NCBI GenBank assembly: GCA_964419335.1
Contig: CAYQOX010000013.1
Location: 29,406-93,405 of the forward strand
DNA: 64,000 nucleotides
Origin: CAYQOX01 sp964419335
GTDB lineage: Bacteria; Hinthialibacterota; Hinthialibacteria; Hinthialibacterales; Hinthialibacteraceae
Reading direction: 5' to 3'
The notes beneath the pieces are model-generated. The model made no database searches, was not told the origin of the DNA, and worked only from the letters and a program-made list of their open reading frames with translations. The position numbers and the translations under genes were made by a program. Position 1 is the stretch's first letter, and each line of letters opens with the position of its first letter. Below are positions 42,580-51,834 of the stretch, one piece after another.

Positions 42580-43545
42580 CTACTCTTTTTTTAAACCGAA
42601 ACGCACTGTGCGGGTGTCTTGTTCTATCCCGGTAGGTTGAGTTAAAGGGGAATAGAGTTCTGGGCGTCGGGTTTTTAGCCAGCGGCGGCCGGTTGAAGTC
42701 TCCTGTAATGAAGCGTCGAGATCGGCGATAACCATATCATCCTTCGCCTTCCAGGTTTCGGCCAAGATGCGGCCATAGGGATCGAGAATCATCGCATTCC
42801 CGGTACGGACTTCGTCATCGTCCTGCCCTACTCCATTGCTGAAAATGAGGAATAAGCCATTGTCATGTGCTCGCGCTGGAAGCCACCGCATCAGCCATCC
42901 TCGGCCTTTGTCGCCATAAAATTCTTTTTCGATAGCGCTGGGGTGTTGTTTTCGATTGAGCCAGAGAGAGACATCGATCCTCCCCATAGCATGAGGGCTT
43001 TTTGTTGCGCATCCACCCGTTTGATGGGGAGATAAAAGAATCTCGGCTCCCCTTAGCGCGTTGATCCTGGCATTTTCTACGTGATTGTTATCATAACAAG
43101 TCAGCACACCAACACGGCAATCATGGGGCGTATCAAACACAGTATACTCATTTCCAGAATCCATCTCGGGATGAATAAAAGTATGTAACTTACGATGACG
43201 CTGCATGGTGCCATCCGGCATAGCGACGATATAAGTATTGTATAGGCGATCGTGTTCATCGCGTTCGATCAAACCTACGCCAATCGTAATGCCCCATTCG
43301 AGCGACCATTGCTTTACCGAAACGCTAGAGGGACCTTCAAAAACCGGTTCTGATAAGTCCATCAGCTGGTCACGACTTAGTTTCCGTAAAAACCAATATC
43401 CTGTAAGGCAGCACTCCGGGAAAGCGATTAATTCTACATTATGATTTGTTGCCGTTTCGATAAAACCACGTACGATTTCTAAATTGGTTTCTTTTTCCCC
43501 GTTGGCGCTTTGAAATTGAACCGAGGCGGCGCGTATATTTCTCAT
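42580..43545 (-). CDS. Carbon-nitrogen hydrolase (nitrilase superfamily amidase)
   Basis: 321 residues from the ATG at 43545, where the family fold begins (RNIRAASVQFQS); 15 more codons are open to a TTG. The Glu-Lys-Cys triad is complete: Glu in AFPECCLTGY, Lys in RHRKLHTF and Cys in VLTCYDNNH. It hydrolyses an amide or N-carbamoyl compound in the cytoplasm; the substrate is unknown. It is a single gene without close neighbours on its strand. Confidence 0.9.
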   Translation of the reverse strand: MRNIRAASVQFQSANGEKETNLEIVRGFIETATNHNVELIAFPECCLTGYWFLRKLSRDQLMDLSEPVFEGPSSVSVKQWSLEWGITIGVGLIERDEHDRLYNTYIVAMPDGTMQRHRKLHTFIHPEMDSGNEYTVFDTPHDCRVGVLTCYDNNHVENARINALRGAEILLSPHQTGGCATKSPHAMGRIDVSLWLNRKQHPSAIEKEFYGDKGRGWLMRWLPARAHDNGLFLIFSNGVGQDDDEVRTGNAMILDPYGRILAETWKAKDDMVIADLDASLQETSTGRRWLKTRRPELYSPLTQPTGIEQDTRTVRFGLKKE

Positions 43546-43945
43546 AATTAGTTGTAGGTATCCTTCAATCGATTGTAATGTACTCTTCAACCGCGATTTA
43601 TCCGTGTATGTATCGCATTATGATACCGTTCCTAGGCCCCAGCGGAAAGAGGATAGGGAGATATTCAATCTAGAAGAAGTAGCAACGGATTTTGCTTTAT
43701 TTGATTAGGAGGGTCTGCTTTCCATTTCTGTTTAAAGCGGGACATAAGCACAAAGAAAGGGAAGTTGCGGTTTAAGCAACTTCCCTTAATGATTGAAATT
43801 ATGAATAATCTGAACAACCAAGTTTATATCTTACACATAGGGATGATGGCCAGAAGCCAAGAAGCCATCTGTGCCTAAATGGCACGCATTCTCCTTGTCG
43901 TTAACGCTCATCAAAGAACAACCTCGATTGAGTGCAAGCCAAAAA
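43546..43945. other. Intergenic region without a gene
   Basis: 400 bp between the nitrilase start and the hydrolase stop. Apart from the terminator hairpin at 43759-43785 I see no gene or repeat. Confidence 0.5.
43759..43785 (-). terminator. Hairpin, probable terminator of the hydrolase gene
   Basis: GGGAAGTTGC (43759-43768) pairs perfectly with GCAACTTCCC (43776-43785). On the minus strand it is followed by TTTCTTTG. It lies about 160 bp after the stop of the minus-strand alpha/beta hydrolase. Confidence 0.6.
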
Positions 43946-45955
43946 CTATAGTGGATTCCCTACAGCATCAACGGGTTCAACAATCTGTACTTTATCTTTG
44001 GGGAGTAATGAAACCAGATCAGGAAGATCATAGACTTTTAGAGCACCATGGATTGCATTAATCAGTTGGTTTTCTGTGATGGTGGAATGGATGACGTTCG
44101 ACCATGAGCCAAGCGATTGTTTTAAAGTGATTTTTGAAAATAAATCCGGTTCCAGGGCGGCTGCATGCAAGACCGCCGGCCCCATTTCGCCAATGCCTAT
44201 GATTTGCACGCCAGATGAGTTTTCGGGGTGATCCTGGAGATAGCGAGCACATTGGATAGCATCTTCAGCCCGGAGACCAAGATAGGATTTATCGAGCATA
44301 TAGGCAGAGAAAAAGTTACGCCATTCTTGGCCAAAATATTTGACCATCGCTCCACGATTGGAGGTTTCGCGAATTTCACCGATACCGCGCATATCTACGG
44401 CTAACACCGTATGCCCATTGTTTAGCAAGGACTCTATCGCACCGCCTTCTTTGGCTTCGGCATTTTTCCCTTCGCCATGGAGATAGAGCACCGCGTCTTT
44501 GGTGGATTCATTGGGGGTAAAGAATAACGCAGGAAGCATGATATTGGGTTCTGGTTTGAGGATAAGTTTACGAATGGTGTACCCATCTCGCTCGAGGGAA
44601 CCTTTCTTTTCAACCTCCAATTCAGGCAAATCATCCGCTTGGCGTATGCTCGCGATATCTCGAATTTTTTCGCGCAGGGTTTGTTGGCTTTCGTTTTTCC
44701 ATAAGTGTTCACGTTTATTCGCTAATTCTTTTTCCAACTCCAGGTTTAGATCATATACCGTTCGCGCATCGTCCATTAGAACAACTTGTCCCTCTTCGGT
44801 GCATAGAATTTCTTCGTCGTTCAAAATGGAAAAATCAGGTTCAAAGATAACCTTATCCTCGCCTTTGAGCCAGCGGCTCATCCAACGCACCATCCCTTCG
44901 CGCAACTGTTTGGAGAAACCATGCTGGGCATCGGTTTCGATTAAATCGACTCGCTCTGCGTATCCCATGCGCGTGTAGAATCTCTTCGCCTGACGGAAGG
45001 CGAACCATGAGCCCTCGATATCAAAAAAGTCATGGGTAGCGGTACATAGCAGGGTGGGTTTGGGAGCACGCATCATGATATAATCGGCATGATCCATACC
45101 GAATGCAATTTGGCCGTGGATGTCCTGTTCTGCGTCTTGCGGTTCTTGATCTTTCAAGGTGGTGATATAGCAGCTGGGAGCGGCACAATCGACACGTTCA
45201 TCCAGAGCCATGATGTAACTCGTCAAGGTCCCGCCGCCGGAGTTGCCGGTGCAGCCAATTCGATCTTTGTCAATCTCGTCCCGGGTGAGGAGATAGTCAA
45301 TGCCGCGCATTCCATCCCAAATGCGATAGGAAGCGGTGTTGCGTCCGACTAAGATACTGCCAACGCCCATCATGGTGTGGCCTGTGGTGCCTCCTATGAT
45401 GGGTTCGTTTTCTTCGTCCAGTAATTGGTAGCGTTCGCCTTGATCTACGGGATCATAGGAGAGGACGGCAAAACCATTTTTGGCAAGTAAGATACAACCC
45501 CGCTGATAAGTTTCGGCTCCTTTGCCATTCCCACTATGGCCACAGGGAAACAAGACGCCAGGATAGGGAGGTTCGGTTTTGGGAAGATATAAAATGGCGG
45601 TTACGTAAACATGGGGGTGGCTTTCGTAGATGACTTTTTCAATCCGGTAATCCTCAAATTCTTGTTTTTCTGTAACTTTTGCATTAAGTGGTGTTTGAGG
45701 AGGTTTTCCGTCGATTTTTTCATAGAAAAAATCTTTCATTTTCTTTTGATAGTTTTGGATATCTTCTTCGGTTTTCATTTCCTCATAGGCTTGATTCCGT
45801 TCATCAAAGGCTTCATAGGTTAAATTTCTCCAATATTGGGTGATCATGGAGGTGGTTTCCATATCACCTATTTTTTCTGGCAATACATCCAGATCCTCCC
45901 CGAAACTGAGCGGAATGAGCAGTGAAACTAGGCTTACGATAAGAACAGTACGCAT
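43946..45955 (-). CDS. Secreted two-domain alpha/beta hydrolase (acetylxylan esterase-like)
   Basis: 669 residues from the ATG at 45955, preceded by GAAAGGGA. The signal peptide is RTVLIVSLVSLLIPLSFG. The first hydrolase domain (about 80-390) has the nucleophile in GNSGGG, FPCGHSG near the oxyanion hole, an acidic residue in CTATHDFFD and the His in AQHGFSK. The second domain (about 470-669) keeps the fold (LYLHGEGKN, VLAVDMRGIGE) but has GIGEMG where G-x-S-x-G is expected, so it lacks the nucleophile and is probably structural. It may remove acyl groups from plant or algal polysaccharide, in line with the nearby GH10 and GH29 enzymes. Confidence 0.82.
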   Translation of the reverse strand: MRTVLIVSLVSLLIPLSFGEDLDVLPEKIGDMETTSMITQYWRNLTYEAFDERNQAYEEMKTEEDIQNYQKKMKDFFYEKIDGKPPQTPLNAKVTEKQEFEDYRIEKVIYESHPHVYVTAILYLPKTEPPYPGVLFPCGHSGNGKGAETYQRGCILLAKNGFAVLSYDPVDQGERYQLLDEENEPIIGGTTGHTMMGVGSILVGRNTASYRIWDGMRGIDYLLTRDEIDKDRIGCTGNSGGGTLTSYIMALDERVDCAAPSCYITTLKDQEPQDAEQDIHGQIAFGMDHADYIMMRAPKPTLLCTATHDFFDIEGSWFAFRQAKRFYTRMGYAERVDLIETDAQHGFSKQLREGMVRWMSRWLKGEDKVIFEPDFSILNDEEILCTEEGQVVLMDDARTVYDLNLELEKELANKREHLWKNESQQTLREKIRDIASIRQADDLPELEVEKKGSLERDGYTIRKLILKPEPNIMLPALFFTPNESTKDAVLYLHGEGKNAEAKEGGAIESLLNNGHTVLAVDMRGIGEIRETSNRGAMVKYFGQEWRNFFSAYMLDKSYLGLRAEDAIQCARYLQDHPENSSGVQIIGIGEMGPAVLHAAALEPDLFSKITLKQSLGSWSNVIHSTITENQLINAIHGALKVYDLPDLVSLLPKDKVQIVEPVDAVGNPL

Positions 45956-46155
45956 GATTAATCCCTTTCTTTGTATTGATCGGTTTAAAACCACTCTACC
46001 GAATTCTTGAGAGAAAGTCCAATCTTATCAATCTTATATCGTTCAAGAAAAGATCATGGTAAAATCAGGAATAATGTAGATTGGTTGATGACTCATCCGA
46101 GTTTGATACGTTAATAACATGAATCACAACAATTCTCATATCCCAGGAGAAGATC

Positions 46156-49100
46156 ATGCGCCCCCAAATAACCCCTCATATCAAATATGGAATTGCTCTT
46201 TTGCTTCTTGTAACGATCATTTATCCAGTTTTTACCCAGTCATGGCTGCAGAGCAAATCGCCCAATCATGTTAATGTGGTTGGGCGAATTCCTTTGCAAG
46301 ATGAAGTTTGGGAAGAACGGCTGGTATTATTCTTTGATCAAGAGATTGAAATCCCCGATTCTCCCCTCTCGTTTGATCCAATTATTGATGGGCACTGGCA
46401 AACCTTTGAGAATGGATTTTCTTTTAAGCCCGAAAAACTGCCCGAGGATGAATTGTTTAAAGTTACGATTCACCCTGAACTCAAGTCGAAGAGTGGTGAT
46501 CCCATCAATCCTGATCAACGTGAATTTTATTTGTCGACAGCCAACATGGAGGTAAAGAATGTTTGGTTGATTGAAGAGGAAGCCCACCAGTATACCTTCG
46601 GGGCAATTTTCCCCTACCCTGTCAATCCAGAAAAAGTGAAAGAGTATCTTTCAATTAAGGCGAACGATGAGGAGATTTCGTATCAAATTGAATCGGGGAA
46701 GACAGAAGATCTTGTACGAATCACCATTACGCAAGTAGAGGATTGGCCGATCTCGTTCCATTTTGAAGCGGGATTGCCTGATAAAACCGGCCACCTGGAG
46801 ACTAAAAACGAGGTTGTTAAAAAGTATCCCGAAGATCGCTTTGTGGCCGTAAAACAGGTGCATTGGAGCGAGATCAACCCGGAGTTTCAAGAATTTACGC
46901 TTACCTTCAATTATCCGGTCAGGGCGAATGACTTGGCGAAGCATTTACAAGTTATTCAGGCGCGTGAACGCCAACGGTTGGATGCCACTGTGACTACGAA
47001 AGGGTTGTTAGACCGCCATACGGTTCGTATCTCCACTCCCAATCCCGGCGATATGACGATCCGGATTCAGATTGATAAAGGCTTGCAGAGTGAGCGCGGG
47101 AGAGAGTTGGATGTTCCTTATCGTACAACTCTTCATCATCGTGAAGATCCTCTTCGGATCGCTTCCATACGATGGAGAACATACGGAGAAGAGGGGAATG
47201 TCTTGCAGATTCGTTTCAACAAAAGCATCACCCCCTTTAATACAACCGAAGAATTGAAGGAGCATGTACAAATTTTTCCTCCCATAGAGAAGAAGGATGT
47301 AGAATTTGGCCGCTATAACGAAATTAATATAAAGGGGAAATGGGAAGAAGGGCTGCAATATGAAGTCCAGTTTACAGAAGGATTAAAACATTCTGAGCTG
47401 GCGAGGTTGAGTGAAGCCCTTTCTACTCAAACCCAAGCACCGGAAGTACGCCCTTGGCTTCAGTTTGATCAGCAGGGGAAATATTATTACCCCCTGCGTG
47501 ATGGGATGGGGATTTCATTAAAAACCCGAAAAATCGAGAGTCTCGATGTGACCTTGTACCGCCTCTTTCCTTCCAACATTGCTGTGGCGGTCGAGAACAT
47601 GAATAACGGGAAAGGCGGCGATTGGTTTAACCGGAAGTGGTGTGAACAAATTTCAAGTCAGGAAATTTCCCTTGAACCTAAAGGAAATGAAACCCAAGAA
47701 ACGCTTATCAATATAGATGATTTTCTCCCTTCCGACCGACGTGGGGTCTTTTGTTTATCCGCCCATGATGGGGATAACCGCTACCGAGATACCCGCTTAA
47801 TTCTTTTTACGGATACAGGGGTTTTAGCGCATTGGCGTAATCAGGAACTGGCAGTCTTTGTGCATGATCTTTTTTCGCTGACGCCAGCCAATCATGCCAA
47901 AGTCACGCTCTATTCTTCGAAAAATCAAATTATGGGCGAGGGTAGAACGGGTTATGAAGGTACGGTTCAAATTAACGATCTCGATACCCGCTTGGGTTTG
48001 CCCCATGTACTCGTGGTCGAACATGGTGATGATTATACATTTTTAAAACTTGATCCACGGAGAGAGGGGCGTAATGAAATTAACGCGATCCAATCTTCGT
48101 ATTCGGCAAAAGCCTATGATGGTTTTATCTATGCGGATCGTGATTTGTACCGTCCGGGAGAAACGATTCATCTCCATTGGATTGTTCGAAGGAACTACGG
48201 TGATTCTGTAGGGGCTATTCCATTACAACTCAAAATTCTGAAACCCAATGGGAAGGAAATCTTGACGGAAGCGGTGGAATTAGATGAGTTCGGCTCAGGG
48301 GGGATTGATTTTCAGACGCAGGATGTTTACCCCACAGGAGAATATCGAGCCAATCTCCTTATTCCTGGGAGTGAGAAAGCCATTGGCAGCTACCGATTTC
48401 GCTTAGAAGAATTCGTGCCCAATCGTATGAAGGTTGATGTAAAGACCTCGAGCGATCATTGGGTCGCGGGGCAGGCAGAATCGGTTACGATCGAAGCACG
48501 ACATCTTTTTGGGGCCCCGGCAGTGGATCGTAAATGCGAAGCAGAATTGTTTTTCCGGTCAGGAGAGAAGGTTACTTTGGATCAATGGAATGAATACTAC
48601 TTCGGGAATGATTCAAATTATACGCCGGAACGAATCTCGCTTGGTGAGCATCGTACGAATGAAGAGGGACAAGTCTCACTTAACTATACCTATAAAAAGG
48701 ATCTCAAACTAACCTCACCGATTCCCGCCTATGTGGTGGGGAGAGCATTTGAACTTGGGGGGCGATCTATTAATGCGCGCGAATCCATTATGGTTTCACC
48801 TTCGGAAGTGCTATTGGGGCTGATGACCAGTCCCCTGCCCGGGGGGAAAGGGATGGAGGTGCATATTGCCGCCGTGAATCAGGATCAAACGGCGGCGGAT
48901 TTGGATCAGGTGAAAGTTACCCTCGAGCGCCAAGTGTGGGACTATTATGTGCGCCGCTATTACAGCCACAATCAGCCTGATTTTACGGAATCGTTCCGGG
49001 AAGTGGAAACGAAAGAAGTCTCTCTATCGCAAGGGCGCGGCTCCGTCTCTTTTACTCCTGAAGAATATGGATATTACCGGGTTCGGGTGCATTCGGATCA

Positions 49101-51834
49101 AACCGAGGTGTATAGCACTCGCTCTTTTTATGCGTATGGGGGACGATGCAATGTGATTGATGATGCAAAGCCGAGTTTGATTACGCTGAGCGTGGATCAG
49201 AGCCGTTATCAAGTGGGAGATACGGCGCGTATCCGGGTGGAATCTCCCTTTGATGGACGCGCGGTTGTGGCGATCCAAGATGAAGAGATCAGAAAGATCT
49301 TTTCCCAGGAATTAAAGAATAAAGCGGCTGAATTTGAATTACCAATTACGGAAGAAGATTATCCCAACGTATGGGTTGAAGCCACGGTGATTCATTATGT
49401 AGAAGCCGGGCAACCTCAAATTTATCCTTATTCTAGTTTTGCTATTGAGAATCTGGAGGTTGATCATCCGCAACGTCAACTGAAGATTACGTGCGACAAT
49501 CTGCCGGAGGAAATCAAACCGTCTTCGTCTCTAACCGTCGATATAAAATCTACTGAGATGGATCATGCACCGGCTCAATCCAAACTCACGGTGGCCCTGG
49601 TGGATGAGGGGATTCATATGATTACCAATTATCAAAGCCCCGCTCCTTATGACTGGTTTGGGCGTTCACGCCGTCCTGATTTTCGCCGGACTCATTATTA
49701 CGACAATGTTGTGTATGACTTTGACAAATGGGAACCCGGTGGTGATGGGGCTTTAATGGCGAAGCGAGTCTCTTCGAGTTTAGAAAATTGGATTAAGCCG
49801 GTTGCTTTGTGGTCAGGGGTTGTGAAAACAAATTCTGAAGGGGAAGCCTCTGTTACCTTTGATGTTCCCGAATATACAGGTGAATTACGGTTGGTGATCG
49901 TGGCGTATGATGAGGATTCGGTAGGCGCGTATGAAGAAGCCATCTTGGTGCGGCGAGATTTTGATATACGTACCAGTCTGCCGCGATTTCTCTTACCAAA
50001 GGATGAGAGTCGAATCCATGCGACCTTCTTCAATCATAGCGATCAAATCAGCCAGGCAAAATTGTCATGGAAAACCGAGGGCGCATTGAAAAATGAGCAA
50101 GGAAAGCAAGAGTTGATGATTCCAGCCCAAGGAGAAAATAGCTTGGTGATCCCTCTTACGGGAGGGAATCTTTCTGGGCAAGGCACCCTTTCTTGGGAAG
50201 CCATATTTGAGGATGAGCAAGGGCGTGTGATTGAGAGATTGGAAAAAATTTCGCCCATTCCGGTTGAGCCACCGGCGGCATTTCAGTCTCATTTCGAAAG
50301 CCAATGGATTGAGCCAGGTGATTCTCTCGTGGTTCGGAATAATCGGTTTGTGGATAATGAACTCGCGGAGATCGAGATTACGGTGGGGGCTCATGCTTCA
50401 CTGCAACTACAGGAAGCCTTGTCCTATTTGATCCGCTATCCCTATGGATGCGTGGAACAAGCCACCTCGCGCTTGATGCCAATGTATCTCTTAAGAAAAA
50501 ATGCCAACCTAATGAATACGACGTTGGATGAAAGAACAAAGTTGGATATTTATATTCAAAATGGCATTGATAAACTTTTCTCCATGCAAACTCATAATGG
50601 TGGTTTAGGTTCATGGCCGGGGAGCAATCATCCGTATGCTTATGGCTCGGTTTATGCCTTCCATTTCTTGACTTTGGTTAACAATGAGCGTGAATTTGAT
50701 GTACCAAAAACGAGTTACAACGCATTAAAAGACTATGTCAAAGAATTGGGGACCCATTGGAGCCGCAATTCGGAGTCGCATTTATACTTACGCGCCTACG
50801 CGGCGTTTACCCTTGCCTTGGCCGGCGATCTGGAATCGATCGAGCAAATCCATCGCTTTGACACGATTTCCATCCCCCGGGCTGCGCGCTATCTCTTGGC
50901 CGCAGCGATTATGAAAACCACCCAGGATCGAGACCGTGTAGCCCGCTATTTAACCGAAACGCCTTCCAAACCTTATCGCGTATCTGAGCCGGATGAGACT
51001 TTGAACTCCGACATACGCAATACCGCGGTTGAATTAATTTCGCTTTTGGAGATGGAGAGAGAGCCAACTGAGATTACCCAACGGGTGCAGAAACTGGTGC
51101 AGTTTCTGCAAACAAATTATCACGGGAATACGCAGGAAACCGCCTTTGTGGTGACCGCCTTGGGAGAGTACTTAAGTCGTCAAAGCCAGAATTTGGAGGA
51201 GGCTAAAGCTCGGATTGAATATCAGCATGAAGATGCTACCAGTGAGCGTATTATTCAAAGGGAGGATATTTACGAAGAGAAACATGATGGTAAGGGAGGT
51301 ACCTTTGTTATTGAGAATACCGGCGAAGTTCGCCTGATCGCGAATATCACGACGCGAGGCATTCCTTTGGTGATCGAAAAAGAGCCGGTCGATGAGGGGA
51401 TCAAAGTACGACGTGAATTTTTCAATAGCAAAGGTGAGACGTGGAATCAATTAGAATTTATTCAGGGTGAATCTTATATTGTCGATCTTCAAGTTCAATG
51501 CGATCAAAAATTGAAAAACGTGATTGTGGCTGATTTATTGCCTGCTGGTTTTGAGGTTGAAAATCCCCGCCTTGATCCCAGCGCGGCTCCTCAAGATTTC
51601 TTTGAAGATTCGCGAATACCTACCCATTTGGAAATTCGTGATGACCGGGTGGTCTTAGCCTTCGATGAAATTGAGGAGGGAGAAAATCATTTTTATTACA
51701 TCGTTCGTGCGATCACACCGGGAACCTATCAATATCCACGGCTTCAAGCGGAATGCATGTATTTACCGACGATTTATGGGACTTCGGAATTAACGAGTAT
51801 GAAGGTGGAAGAGTTTAGTCCGAGTGAGGAATGA
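46156..51834 (+). CDS. yfhM: Bacterial alpha-2-macroglobulin with thioester
   Basis: 1892 residues. A hydrophobic N-terminus (YGIALLLLVTIIYPVF) anchors it or exports it. A long series of beta-sandwich MG domains follows, with FIYADRDLYRPGETIHLHWIVR in the typical MG3-MG4 position. The thioester motif CVEQ (Cys1432-Gln1435, in YGCVEQATSRLM) is intact, with a helical complement-like domain after it and a final receptor-like beta domain. It traps proteases in the periplasm. Its last four bases overlap pbpC (ATGA), the same pairing as yfhM-pbpC in E. coli, where the pair is thought to defend and repair the envelope. Confidence 0.95.
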   Translation: MRPQITPHIKYGIALLLLVTIIYPVFTQSWLQSKSPNHVNVVGRIPLQDEVWEERLVLFFDQEIEIPDSPLSFDPIIDGHWQTFENGFSFKPEKLPEDELFKVTIHPELKSKSGDPINPDQREFYLSTANMEVKNVWLIEEEAHQYTFGAIFPYPVNPEKVKEYLSIKANDEEISYQIESGKTEDLVRITITQVEDWPISFHFEAGLPDKTGHLETKNEVVKKYPEDRFVAVKQVHWSEINPEFQEFTLTFNYPVRANDLAKHLQVIQARERQRLDATVTTKGLLDRHTVRISTPNPGDMTIRIQIDKGLQSERGRELDVPYRTTLHHREDPLRIASIRWRTYGEEGNVLQIRFNKSITPFNTTEELKEHVQIFPPIEKKDVEFGRYNEINIKGKWEEGLQYEVQFTEGLKHSELARLSEALSTQTQAPEVRPWLQFDQQGKYYYPLRDGMGISLKTRKIESLDVTLYRLFPSNIAVAVENMNNGKGGDWFNRKWCEQISSQEISLEPKGNETQETLINIDDFLPSDRRGVFCLSAHDGDNRYRDTRLILFTDTGVLAHWRNQELAVFVHDLFSLTPANHAKVTLYSSKNQIMGEGRTGYEGTVQINDLDTRLGLPHVLVVEHGDDYTFLKLDPRREGRNEINAIQSSYSAKAYDGFIYADRDLYRPGETIHLHWIVRRNYGDSVGAIPLQLKILKPNGKEILTEAVELDEFGSGGIDFQTQDVYPTGEYRANLLIPGSEKAIGSYRFRLEEFVPNRMKVDVKTSSDHWVAGQAESVTIEARHLFGAPAVDRKCEAELFFRSGEKVTLDQWNEYYFGNDSNYTPERISLGEHRTNEEGQVSLNYTYKKDLKLTSPIPAYVVGRAFELGGRSINARESIMVSPSEVLLGLMTSPLPGGKGMEVHIAAVNQDQTAADLDQVKVTLERQVWDYYVRRYYSHNQPDFTESFREVETKEVSLSQGRGSVSFTPEEYGYYRVRVHSDQTEVYSTRSFYAYGGRCNVIDDAKPSLITLSVDQSRYQVGDTARIRVESPFDGRAVVAIQDEEIRKIFSQELKNKAAEFELPITEEDYPNVWVEATVIHYVEAGQPQIYPYSSFAIENLEVDHPQRQLKITCDNLPEEIKPSSSLTVDIKSTEMDHAPAQSKLTVALVDEGIHMITNYQSPAPYDWFGRSRRPDFRRTHYYDNVVYDFDKWEPGGDGALMAKRVSSSLENWIKPVALWSGVVKTNSEGEASVTFDVPEYTGELRLVIVAYDEDSVGAYEEAILVRRDFDIRTSLPRFLLPKDESRIHATFFNHSDQISQAKLSWKTEGALKNEQGKQELMIPAQGENSLVIPLTGGNLSGQGTLSWEAIFEDEQGRVIERLEKISPIPVEPPAAFQSHFESQWIEPGDSLVVRNNRFVDNELAEIEITVGAHASLQLQEALSYLIRYPYGCVEQATSRLMPMYLLRKNANLMNTTLDERTKLDIYIQNGIDKLFSMQTHNGGLGSWPGSNHPYAYGSVYAFHFLTLVNNEREFDVPKTSYNALKDYVKELGTHWSRNSESHLYLRAYAAFTLALAGDLESIEQIHRFDTISIPRAARYLLAAAIMKTTQDRDRVARYLTETPSKPYRVSEPDETLNSDIRNTAVELISLLEMEREPTEITQRVQKLVQFLQTNYHGNTQETAFVVTALGEYLSRQSQNLEEAKARIEYQHEDATSERIIQREDIYEEKHDGKGGTFVIENTGEVRLIANITTRGIPLVIEKEPVDEGIKVRREFFNSKGETWNQLEFIQGESYIVDLQVQCDQKLKNVIVADLLPAGFEVENPRLDPSAAPQDFFEDSRIPTHLEIRDDRVVLAFDEIEEGENHFYYIVRAITPGTYQYPRLQAECMYLPTIYGTSELTSMKVEEFSPSEE

